A stretch of 51,256 nucleotides of DNA from NCBI RefSeq assembly GCF_000601455.1, contig NZ_AZQP01000017.1, positions 1 to 51,256 of the forward strand, read 5' to 3'. This stretch comes from Fervidicella metallireducens AeB (GTDB taxonomy: Bacteria; Bacillota; Clostridia; Clostridiales; Caloramatoraceae). Shown one piece after another: positions 1 to 6,969 of this stretch (the stretch's first letter is position 1; each line of letters opens with the position of its first letter). The notes below the pieces were generated by a model, which saw nothing but the letters and a program-made list of their open reading frames with translations, was not told the DNA's origin and searched no databases. The position numbers and the translations under genes were made by a program.

Positions 1-558
1 TTTATCAGAACATTTATATACTAATTTCATATAGCTTTCTCTAGCTCTTTTAGAATTTTTGCTGAACATCCCCATTATAAAGCCATCATCAACAAGTTCA
101 TAGGGGTCATGTCTTAAGCCTAGATATATTGAAAGGCTTGAGAATTCATATTTCTCCGGGCATTTTTCATAACCCTTTATATCACAAGGGTTGTTGTGAA
201 CATATGCTGATAAGGCATAGAGATATATTTCACTCTTTACCATTTTGCTTTTAAATCTGTCTTGAAAAAGATGTCCATGTCTTTTATGTCTATGATTGAA
301 ATATTGTGCATAGGAGAAATTTATGCTATGCATTATTCTTGAAATATCTGCTCCATTTGCATCTATTATCAGATGTAGATGGTTATCCATAAGGCAGTAG
401 CCATATACTCTGAATTCATAGGTTTTTTGATATTTTTTGACCAAAGCTAAATAATTAAGCTTATCCTCATTATCCTTAAACAAATCAACTTCGCTTATAC
501 TCCTTGCCATTACGTGAAAAATGGCGTCTTCTTTTTTCTGCCTTGCGATTCTTGGCAT
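1..558 (-). CDS. RAYT-type (IS200-like, Y1/HUH) transposase, copy 1, 3' end outside window
   Basis: Single-strand DNA transposase of the Y1 (HUH) family, most like REP-associated tyrosine transposases. The reading frame starts at ATG 558-556 (MPRIARQKKEDAIFHVMARS) and stays open for 186 codons to the window edge, so the end is missing. The HUH pair is visible as DNHLHLII near residues 62-69. The conserved GHLFQDRFKSK block (about 99-109) and the Y of SAYVHNNP (about 117-124) fit the catalytic tyrosine region. It lacks the usual IS605 tnpB partner in the visible part. Directly upstream is a palindromic element (562-650), and the start codon lies only 3 bases beyond the hairpin arm, which carries GGGAG. 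A near-identical protein is encoded at the other end of the window (3 differences in the first 109 residues). Family assignment is firm; the RAYT subtype is inferred from the linked palindromes. Confidence 0.9.
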   Translation of the reverse strand, partial: MPRIARQKKEDAIFHVMARSISEVDLFKDNEDKLNYLALVKKYQKTYEFRVYGYCLMDNHLHLIIDANGADISRIMHSINFSYAQYFNHRHKRHGHLFQDRFKSKMVKSEIYLYALSAYVHNNPCDIKGYEKCPEKYEFSSLSIYLGLRHDPYELVDDGFIMGMFSKNSKRARESYMKLVYKCSDK

Positions 559-561
559 AAA

Positions 562-650
562 AACATCTCCCTTCGAAGTTTATTTTAAAGTTAGTATTTC
601 CTTTGAAAGGAGATGTTATTCATTGATTTTGAACAACACTTATATGTCCC
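562..650 (-). repeat. REP-like palindromic element upstream of RAYT copy 1
   Basis: Inverted arms at 562-578 and 601-617 (AACATCTCCCTTCGAAG against CTTTGAAAGGAGATGTT, 15 of 17 positions pair) with a 22-base loop, then an AT-rich spacer and the tip CACTTATATGTCCC at 637-650. The same design occurs at 31871-31958, 49032-49119 and 50833-50920. Here it forms the leader of the transposase gene. Confidence 0.85.
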
Positions 651-841
651 ATGTTAAAAAATTTACATTTTTTAAAGATCCATATGACTTGCCTATAGAA
701 ATATATGAAAAATAAAAAAGCCTATCAATTTATCAAATAACTCACAATATAGCAGGCAGCCATGTTACTTATACTAGATTAACCTTTTTCTTTTACATAC
801 AATTCTATAAACATTTAAATATATAATCTATGTATATATAG

Positions 842-858
842 ACAATTTATAAAATTGT
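842..858. promoter_or_regulatory. Dyad upstream of HTH/DUF2087 regulator, possible operator
   Basis: Perfect 7-base inverted repeat ACAATTT-ATA-AAATTGT, 45-61 bases before the start codon at 903. Its position before a DNA-binding protein gene suggests autoregulation; this is inference only. Confidence 0.35.
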
Positions 859-902
859 TTGTAAAATATACTTAAGATTATTTATTGAGAGGAGTTGGCC
901 TT

Positions 903-1673
903 ATGGAATCAAATAATAACGAATTATTTTGGAACACTGCCATAGAGGAAATTGAGAAGGGTTATGTTGAATCGGAGAAAGAATACATATGCATAGTTTG
1001 TGGAGAACATTTTGAAAAAGGACGAATTTTTGATATAGATTCAAAATTGTATGATGCAAAGAGAGCTGCAGAGCTGCATATAGAAAAAAATCATGGAAAT
1101 ATGCTTGAATATTTATTAGGTCTTAATTCTACCTTCACTGGGATTTCAGATGTACAAAGAGAAATTATAACCCTGATGTTTAAAGGATTTTCAGACAAAG
1201 AAATAGCATTAAAACTTGGTGTTGCACAATCAACCATAAGAAATCACCGTTATAAGTTAAGAGAAAAGGAAAAACAAGCCAAATTGTTCCTGACAATAAT
1301 GAAGTTGCTTACTGATTCAACAAATAGGAAGATTACAAAATTGGATAAGGAAGAAATTTCTGATTTTCATATAACCGCAAAATCTATAGACGATAGATAT
1401 AACATTACTGATAAGGAGAAGACTGAGACAATTAAGACTTATATGGAGGAAAATGGTGCTTTAAAGGCTTATCCTGCAAAAGAAAAGAAGAAGATAATTA
1501 TATTAAATGAAATTTGTAAAAACTTCACTAAAGGAAAGACTTATTCTGAAAAGGAAATAAACAGGATATTAAAAAGAATTTATGTTGATTATGTTACAAT
1601 CAGAAGAGCACTAGTTGAGTATGGATTCATTGACAGGACAAATGATGGAAGCAAATATTGGGTTAAAGAATAA
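903..1673 (+). CDS. LuxR-type HTH and DUF2087 domain regulator
   Basis: Predicted DNA-binding transcriptional regulator, 256 residues. The N-terminal part has a CIVC pair (about residues 30-33) and HIEKNH (about 59-64), spaced like a zinc-binding finger. Residues about 84-124 form a LuxR/GerE-like helix-turn-helix (DVQREIITLMFKGFSDKEIA, then STIRNHRYKL). The C-terminal about 65 residues match the DUF2087 type (KKKIIILNEICKNF through YVTIRRALVEYGFIDR to the end GSKYW). The frame could start at TTG 885, but GAGAGGAG at 889-896 is a ribosome binding site for ATG 903, so I take 903. It stands alone, with a dyad just upstream. The target and signal are unknown. Confidence 0.75.
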   Translation: MESNNNELFWNTAIEEIEKGYVESEKEYICIVCGEHFEKGRIFDIDSKLYDAKRAAELHIEKNHGNMLEYLLGLNSTFTGISDVQREIITLMFKGFSDKEIALKLGVAQSTIRNHRYKLREKEKQAKLFLTIMKLLTDSTNRKITKLDKEEISDFHITAKSIDDRYNITDKEKTETIKTYMEENGALKAYPAKEKKKIIILNEICKNFTKGKTYSEKEINRILKRIYVDYVTIRRALVEYGFIDRTNDGSKYWVKE

Positions 1674-1745
1674 ATAATATTTTTCTAAGTCTTTTACAGT
1701 AAAATAGCAGTCCAATGTCCTAGCTACAAATAATCCTCTACTCTC

Positions 1746-1774
1746 TTACCAGAATTATAGTTATATGCTATAAT
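1746..1774 (+). promoter_or_regulatory. Sigma-A-like promoter of the radical SAM gene
   Basis: TTACCA (1746-1751), a 17-base spacer and TATAAT (1769-1774), about 54 bases before the GTG start at 1828. It may also serve aroA downstream. Confidence 0.6.
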
Positions 1775-1827
1775 GAGAAATCGAATGAAAATTAATCTTA
1801 TATTTATTGTCAGAGGGAGGATAAATT

Positions 1828-2952
1828 GTGAAAATCTCAAAGAAAGATGCACTTATGTGGTTTGAATTTTTTTCAATGCTACCTGAAGATGAAGAAATTA
1901 TGACAAAACAACAGGAAATCATTTACGCTACCTTTGCACAAATCGAGGCAGCTGTAGATTATAGACATGATAAGTTAAAGTCAGAAATTAAAAATTTAAA
2001 AACTCTTGATAATAGAACTTATTTTGTTGGAAATGAAAATAAGTTTTCTAAAGGATGTCGTTCCTGCTTGTCTGGAACTGGTTTAGGTGCAATAAGAAAA
2101 ACAAATAAATGTAATTTAAAATGTAAGTTTTGTTATAACTATGGACAGTTTGAAGACATGCCTCCAGTTGGAGAAGGCTTATGGGAAATTGGGGGTACAA
2201 AATTTTACGAAAAAGATATTGACTTACTTTTATCAATTCAAAAGAAACCTACTGGTATTGCCTATGTTTATTTAGAGCCATTTATGGAGATTGAAAAATA
2301 CTATTCTGTTATAAAAAAATTCAGTGATGCAGGGATTCATCAGCATTTATACACCAATGGTACTCTAGCTACTGAAGAGACGTTAATGGCACTAGGTGAA
2401 GCTGGTCTTGATGAAATACGTTTTAATTTAGGTGCTTCTGATTGTTCAGACAAAGTTATTGAAAATATTAGAATAGCAAAAAAATATATTAAAAGTGTAG
2501 GAATAGAAACACCAATGACGCCTGAGTTTTTTGAAGGGTTTTTTAATAAAAAACAAACTATATTAGACACAAAGCTTGATTTTATAAACTGTGCTGAATT
2601 ACATTTAAATGAGAATAATATATATAATTATTATGGTGAAAATATGTATATTTCCCGATGTGGCTATATATCTCCAGTTTGGAGCAGGGAACTGACTTTA
2701 AAGTTTATGCAGATAGCTGATGATGAGAACTGGGATTTAGCAGTCCATGACTGTTCTAACTATACAAAATTTGCCAGAGGTTTGAATTTAGGCAGCAAAG
2801 AAGGCAAATGGTTTGGCTCCAGTAATTATACATGTGAGTTTTCAAGAATTCCATATGATGTGTTTTTACCAATACTTCGTGATGAAAATTTCAAATTTTT
2901 AAGTGAAGAAGAATTACCTGTAGGATATAAACCTGGTGAGCTTATTTTCTAA
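1828..2952 (+). CDS. Radical SAM protein of unknown function
   Basis: 374-residue radical S-adenosylmethionine enzyme. The [4Fe-4S] motif CNLKCKFC (Cys95, Cys99, Cys102) is intact, and two more cysteines lie just before it (CRSC, 77 and 80), which could hold an extra metal site. Later features typical of the fold: GIAYVYLEPFMEIEKYY, HLYTNGTLAT and LDEIRFNLGA. Start is GTG 1828 behind AGAGGGAGG (1812-1820). It lies 80 bases upstream of aroA on the same strand under a good promoter, so the two may be co-transcribed, but no obvious shikimate-pathway reaction calls for a radical SAM enzyme. I cannot name its substrate. Confidence 0.8.
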   Translation: MKISKKDALMWFEFFSMLPEDEEIMTKQQEIIYATFAQIEAAVDYRHDKLKSEIKNLKTLDNRTYFVGNENKFSKGCRSCLSGTGLGAIRKTNKCNLKCKFCYNYGQFEDMPPVGEGLWEIGGTKFYEKDIDLLLSIQKKPTGIAYVYLEPFMEIEKYYSVIKKFSDAGIHQHLYTNGTLATEETLMALGEAGLDEIRFNLGASDCSDKVIENIRIAKKYIKSVGIETPMTPEFFEGFFNKKQTILDTKLDFINCAELHLNENNIYNYYGENMYISRCGYISPVWSRELTLKFMQIADDENWDLAVHDCSNYTKFARGLNLGSKEGKWFGSSNYTCEFSRIPYDVFLPILRDENFKFLSEEELPVGYKPGELIF

Positions 2953-3032
2953 ACGCTTGCAGCCATATCTCTTATAACTTTTAAAAAAGAGATATGCATG
3001 GCTCTCATATCGCTTATGAAGGGGGTTTAATA

Positions 3033-4313
3033 GTGAATAATATTAAAATTGTTCCATCAGAATTAGAAGGACATATTAGTATCCCGCCATCAAAAAGTAT
3101 AACTCATAGAGCTATTATCTGTGCAGGATTAAGTAATGGTAAAAGCCATATTGAAAATATAATTTTCTCTGAGGATATATCAGCAACACTTGAAGGAATG
3201 TCATCCTTTGGAATTAAATATGAAAAATTTAAGGAAGACAGAGATAGATATAGTTTAATTATTGAGGGGAAAACTCCTTTAAGAGCTTTAAGCACAACTA
3301 TCGATTGCCGTGAATCTGGCTCTACACTCAGGTTTCTTATTCCAATTGCCTGTATACTAGGCAAAGAGATTACATTCACAGGAAAGGGAAAATTGATTGA
3401 AAGACCTTTAGATGAATATTATAAGATATTTGATAAGCAGAATATACCATACAAAAATTTAAAAGGTAACCTTCCTTTAAGGATATGTGGAAAACTTAAA
3501 GGAGATACATTCAGTTTAAGGGGCGATGTCAGCTCTCAATTTATTTCTGGACTGATGTTTGCACTGCCGCTTTTAAAGGAAGATTCAAAAATTATCATTT
3601 CAACTGATTTAGAATCAAAGGGGTATGTTGATTTAACCATTGATGTTTTGAATAGTTTTGGGATTAAAATTCAAAATAACGATTATCGAGAATTTTTTAT
3701 TGAAGGAAACCAAAAATACATTCCTCAAACTTACAAAGTTGAGGGGGATTTTTCACAGGCTTCCTTTTGGCTTGTTGCAGGTCTGCTTGGAAATAAGATC
3801 ACGTGCACAGATATAAATGTTTCTTCTTTGCAGGGAGATAAAGTTATATTGGACATCATAAAAAACATGGGTGGAAATGTAGAAATAAGTGAAACAGGTA
3901 TAATAGCAAAAAAATCAAAAACCAAGGGCACCATTATTGATGTTTCACAATGTCCTGATTTAGTGCCAATACTTGCGACATTAGCCTCTTTAAGCCAAGG
4001 AACCACAAGGATTATTAATGCAGCAAGGGTGCGTATTAAAGAATCTGACAGGTTAAAGGCAATTTCTACAGAACTTAACAAGCTAGGTGCAGAGATAACA
4101 GAACTGGAGGATGGGCTTATCATCAAGGGTAAAGAATTCTTAAATGGTGGTGAAGTTGATAGTTGGAAGGACCATAGAATTGCAATGGCACTGGCGGTTT
4201 CATCCATAAGATGTTTAAATCCAGTTATCATAAAAGACAGCAGCTGCGTTTCAAAATCATATCCAGGATTTTGGGATGATTTTAGAGCTTTGGGTGGTAA
4301 ATTTAACAACTAA
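3033..4313 (+). CDS. aroA: 3-phosphoshikimate 1-carboxyvinyltransferase (EPSP synthase)
   Basis: Adds enolpyruvate from PEP to shikimate-3-phosphate in the shikimate pathway, in the cytosol. Motifs run in order: PPSKSITHRA near the N-terminus, DCRESGSTLRFL, SSQFISGLMFALPLL, GDFSQASFWLVAGLL, CPDLVPILATLAS, RIKESDRLKAISTEL, DHRIAMALAVSS and KSYPGFWDDFRALGG at the end. Length 426 residues is normal. The frame extends to an ATG at 2994, but GAAGGGGG (3018-3025) places the start at GTG 3033. No other aro gene is nearby; the gene follows a radical SAM gene and ends in a strong two-way terminator. Confidence 0.95.
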   Translation: MNNIKIVPSELEGHISIPPSKSITHRAIICAGLSNGKSHIENIIFSEDISATLEGMSSFGIKYEKFKEDRDRYSLIIEGKTPLRALSTTIDCRESGSTLRFLIPIACILGKEITFTGKGKLIERPLDEYYKIFDKQNIPYKNLKGNLPLRICGKLKGDTFSLRGDVSSQFISGLMFALPLLKEDSKIIISTDLESKGYVDLTIDVLNSFGIKIQNNDYREFFIEGNQKYIPQTYKVEGDFSQASFWLVAGLLGNKITCTDINVSSLQGDKVILDIIKNMGGNVEISETGIIAKKSKTKGTIIDVSQCPDLVPILATLASLSQGTTRIINAARVRIKESDRLKAISTELNKLGAEITELEDGLIIKGKEFLNGGEVDSWKDHRIAMALAVSSIRCLNPVIIKDSSCVSKSYPGFWDDFRALGGKFNN

Positions 4314-4342
4314 AAAGTGATATGGAATCCATATCACTTTTT
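4312..4342. terminator. Bidirectional terminator between aroA and DUF378 gene
   Basis: 14-base perfect arms AAAAAGTGATATGG and its complement around a 3-base loop, with A and T runs on the two sides. It serves aroA (plus) and the DUF378 gene (minus). Confidence 0.85.
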
Positions 4343-4350
4343 ATTGCTGA

Positions 4351-4572
4351 TTATTCACGTACTCTGTCCCTGTCTGACATTTTGCTTGCAGTGTAGATAA
4401 GATATAGTCCGCTAATTCCTACCAAGGTGTATATGATTCTGCTTAGCCAACTTCCTACCCCAAATAATGTATCAACCAGATTGAAATTGAATAAACCGAT
4501 AAGTCCCCAGTTTAGAGCTCCTATTATAGTTAGAGTAATAGCAGTCCAGTCTAAGCCGTCTAGTCTTCTCAT
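4351..4572 (-). CDS. DUF378 family small membrane protein
   Basis: 73-residue protein with two predicted membrane helices (about 8-30, containing ITLTIIGALNWGLIGLFNF, and 40-62). The GALNWGL signature is that of DUF378 (YuzA-like). The strong site GAGGAGG lies before ATG 4572. The end DRDRVRE is hydrophilic. Function is unknown. It is monocistronic, between the aroA terminator and the terminator of the aldo/keto reductase gene. Confidence 0.8.
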   Translation of the reverse strand: MRRLDGLDWTAITLTIIGALNWGLIGLFNFNLVDTLFGVGSWLSRIIYTLVGISGLYLIYTASKMSDRDRVRE

Positions 4573-4655
4573 AATTTAAACCTCCTCAAAGATAATAAAT
4601 TAATATTGGTTTCATAGTTAATATGTGCTATTTTTTTGAGTTTATACATTTAGAA

Positions 4656-4681
4656 TAAAAAAAGCACACCATTTGGTGTGC
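4656..4681 (-). terminator. Terminator of the aldo/keto reductase gene
   Basis: Hairpin GCACACCA/TGGTGTGC at 4664-4681, followed on the minus strand by a run of eight T (4663-4656). Confidence 0.85.
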
Positions 4682-4759
4682 AGGTGTAGAAACAGTTGCC
4701 GTAACTTCTTAACGGCCATAGATACTATGAGTATTTACTTTACTTTTAAACTTTATTCA

Positions 4760-5770
4760 CTATTTTCCAAAAGTCTTTTTAACTTCCTTAAGCATTTTTC
4801 TGATAGGCAGATTATATGGACATCTTTTTTCACATATTCCACATTCTCTGCAATCTCCAGCAAAGGCTTTCATTCCATTATATCTTTCTATTGCCCATTC
4901 CTTTAAATCATAATTATCGTAATAAGCTTTTAGTAAGAAATTAAATCCAATATCCAATCCCTGTGGGCATGGAGCACAATATCCACATCTTCTACAGAAG
5001 GTCTGCCCCATTTCCTCAGCTATTTTTCTACACAATTGTTTCTCTTCTTCTGTAAGTGATTCTTCCCCCATTACTGCTTCAGCATTTTCTTTTACCTCAT
5101 CAAAATTTGCCATGCCTGGAATTATCACCGACACATTTTTGTTTTGAAGTATATATCTCATTGCTAAAGAACCATCTGTTAAAGCTCCACCTGCCATAGG
5201 TTTCATGGCAATAACACCAATATCTTTACTAGCAGCCAATTGAAAAAGTTCTTCCGCCTGATTTTCTATTATATTGTATGGGTACATAATCGTTTCAAAA
5301 AACTCGCTTTCTATTGCAACTTTCAAAGTATCCAGTGAATGTGCTGTTATACCAATATGACCAATCTTACCTTCCTTTTTAGCCTTTAATAATGCTTCTA
5401 GTGCACCATCTTCAGCAATAACTTGTTTATATGTTTCCATCTCTTTGACATTATGTATCTGATATAAATCTATATAATCCGTTTGAAGATTATTAAGACT
5501 TATTTCTATATCCTTTTCCATTGCTTCCTTTGATCTTGCCATAGATTTTGTTGCAATTATCCATTTATCCCTTTTTCCTTTTAATGCCTCACCAATATAT
5601 TCTTCACTTACTGTGTAACCCCTTGCAGTATCAATAAAATTTATACCCATTTCTTCAGCAAAATTTATTACCTTTATAGCCTCTTCTTTTGATATTTTCT
5701 GTATTGGAATACCTCCAAAGCCTACAGCAGAAACCATTAAATTTGTTTTTCCAAGTCTTCTTAATATCAT
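4760..5770 (-). CDS. Aldo/keto reductase with C-terminal 4Fe-4S ferredoxin domain
   Basis: 336-residue cytosolic oxidoreductase. Residues 1 to about 270 form an aldo/keto reductase barrel: LGKTNLMVSAVGFGG at the start, NFIDTARGYTVSEEYIG with the catalytic D and Y, and HIGITAHSLDTL. The C-terminal about 65 residues add two cysteine clusters, CRRCGYCAPCPQG and CRECGICEKRCPYNLP, typical of a bacterial ferredoxin-linked subfamily. This suggests electron exchange with an iron-sulfur partner in place of, or as well as, NADPH. The substrate is not known. ATG 5770 has GGGGGAA at the right distance. The hemolysin III family gene ends 23 bases upstream, so the two are probably co-transcribed. Confidence 0.88.
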   Translation of the reverse strand: MILRRLGKTNLMVSAVGFGGIPIQKISKEEAIKVINFAEEMGINFIDTARGYTVSEEYIGEALKGKRDKWIIATKSMARSKEAMEKDIEISLNNLQTDYIDLYQIHNVKEMETYKQVIAEDGALEALLKAKKEGKIGHIGITAHSLDTLKVAIESEFFETIMYPYNIIENQAEELFQLAASKDIGVIAMKPMAGGALTDGSLAMRYILQNKNVSVIIPGMANFDEVKENAEAVMGEESLTEEEKQLCRKIAEEMGQTFCRRCGYCAPCPQGLDIGFNFLLKAYYDNYDLKEWAIERYNGMKAFAGDCRECGICEKRCPYNLPIRKMLKEVKKTFGK

Positions 5771-5793
5771 CTTTATTCCCCCGTAATCAAATT

Positions 5794-6438
5794 TTAGCAG
5801 AACTTATATATGAAAATAAAATGGCATATACTTCCTAACATTATAAATATATGAAATATTTCGTGAAATCCAAACCATTTTGGAATAAAATTAGGCTTTT
5901 TCAGAATGTATATAATTCCACCGGTAGTATAAAATACCCCACCTACAACAAGCCATAATACTGCTGTAAGTGATGAAGCCTTTATCAAGGGAACTATGGC
6001 TATAACAACTAACCAGCCCATTATTATATATATGGTGGTATATATCCATCTTGGAATATTCATAAAAAACATTTTGCATACTATTCCTGTAATAGCTAAA
6101 AACCATATAACAGATAACATTATATAACCAATTTTACCCCTTAAAAGTATAAGGCATATCGGCGTGTATGTACCAGCTATAAGCACATAGATCATGCTGT
6201 GGTCAAGCTTACGCAAAACCTTTATCACCTCGTCAGGAGCATTAACTATATGATACACTGAACTTGCAGTGTATAACATAATTAAGCTAGCCCCAAAAAT
6301 AGAAAATGAAACTATTTCCCAAACATCTCTTCTTTCAATAGCTGTAAAGAGCATTACTACAAGTGCAATAACAGATACAACAGCTCCAATTAAATGACTA
6401 AGACCACTTCCTGGATCTCTAAACCCCTTTGCTAACAT
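5794..6438 (-). CDS. Hemolysin III / PAQR family membrane protein
   Basis: About 214 residues with seven predicted membrane helices. Family marks: RDPGSGLSHLIGAVVS near the N-terminus, SSVYHI, LRKLDHSMIYVLIAGTYTPI, and HEIFHIFIMLGSICHFIFI at the end. The conserved histidines and the Asp form the metal site of the PAQR fold. Despite the name, cytolytic activity is not implied; the bacterial family (YqfA/TrhA type) is linked to membrane homeostasis. Two ATGs are in frame; the first (6444) abuts GGGGGG, so ATG 6438 with a 6-base gap is the better start. It lies between the thioesterase and the aldo/keto reductase gene on the same strand. Confidence 0.85.
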   Translation of the reverse strand: MLAKGFRDPGSGLSHLIGAVVSVIALVVMLFTAIERRDVWEIVSFSIFGASLIMLYTASSVYHIVNAPDEVIKVLRKLDHSMIYVLIAGTYTPICLILLRGKIGYIMLSVIWFLAITGIVCKMFFMNIPRWIYTTIYIIMGWLVVIAIVPLIKASSLTAVLWLVVGGVFYTTGGIIYILKKPNFIPKWFGFHEIFHIFIMLGSICHFIFIYKFC

Positions 6439-6459
6439 ATACATCCCCCCTGTTGTACT

Positions 6460-6870
6460 TTATAAAGTACATTGTTTAAGAATATTATACACTTCTGGTT
6501 TTATTTTGTTTAGACTTATTGGCTTTAATTTATCAGTTGTAAAACCATTTACAGTATATCCCTCTACCAGAAGTTCGTCAAATCTGAAAACCCTATATCC
6601 AAATTTTATTTTTACCCTTGAGAGTTCCATAATATATGTTTCAACGGTTATTTCATCATCATATTTTGCCGGACTTTTATATTTGCACCCCACTTCTAAT
6701 ATTGGAAGCCAAATTCCCTCCTCCTCCAACTGTCTGTAAGTAAAACCTAGACTTCTCAGAAATTCAGTCCTACCAATATCAAACCATATAATATAATTGG
6801 AATGATAAACAATACCCATTCTGTCCGTTTCTTCATATCTAACTCTGAAACTAAATTTATAACTGTACAA
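6460..6870 (-). CDS. Acyl-CoA thioesterase, YbgC/FadM-type hotdog fold
   Basis: 136-residue protein of the 4HBT hotdog superfamily. RVRYEETDRMGIVYHSNYI (about residues 9-27) holds the catalytic Asp and the Y/H of the YbgC/FadM type, followed by WFDIGRTEFLRSLG. It probably hydrolyses acyl-CoA or acyl-carrier thioesters; the chain length is not predictable. Start is TTG 6870, with AAAGGAG 8 bases upstream; no ATG fits. It is the first gene of the short minus-strand unit thioesterase - hemolysin III - aldo/keto reductase. A TATAAT lies at 6900-6895 on the minus strand, without a clear -35. Confidence 0.85.
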   Translation of the reverse strand: MYSYKFSFRVRYEETDRMGIVYHSNYIIWFDIGRTEFLRSLGFTYRQLEEEGIWLPILEVGCKYKSPAKYDDEITVETYIMELSRVKIKFGYRVFRFDELLVEGYTVNGFTTDKLKPISLNKIKPEVYNILKQCTL

Positions 6871-6931
6871 AGTATCATCTCCTTTATAAGCATTATTATA
6901 ACAAACTTTAGTTAAAAATGCTTTAAATAAT

Positions 6932-6957
6932 AAAAAGGAAGCCGATATGACTTCCTT
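6932..6957 (-). terminator. Terminator of the pfkA-pyk unit
   Basis: Arms AAGGAAG/CTTCCTT (6935-6957) followed on the minus strand by TTTTTA. It lies 12 bases after the pyk stop. Confidence 0.75.
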
Positions 6958-6969
6958 AATTATAAGAAA

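Larger units (their letters stand above)
559..902. other. Gene-free stretch between RAYT copy 1 and the HTH regulator
   Basis: Holds the REP-like element (562-650), about 190 bases of AT-rich sequence and a 17-base dyad at 842-858. A 64-codon frame at 521-715 crosses the transposase start and the palindrome and is not credible as a gene. I see no RNA gene here. Confidence 0.6.

Noticed and set aside
521-715. 64-codon frame across the RAYT start
   Set aside because: It reads antisense through the transposase start and the palindrome, with no ribosome site.
4683-4715. Second hairpin GCCGT/ACGGC after the aldo/keto reductase gene
   Set aside because: Only 5 pairs with a 9-base loop and no T run; the terminator at 4656-4681 already explains the site.
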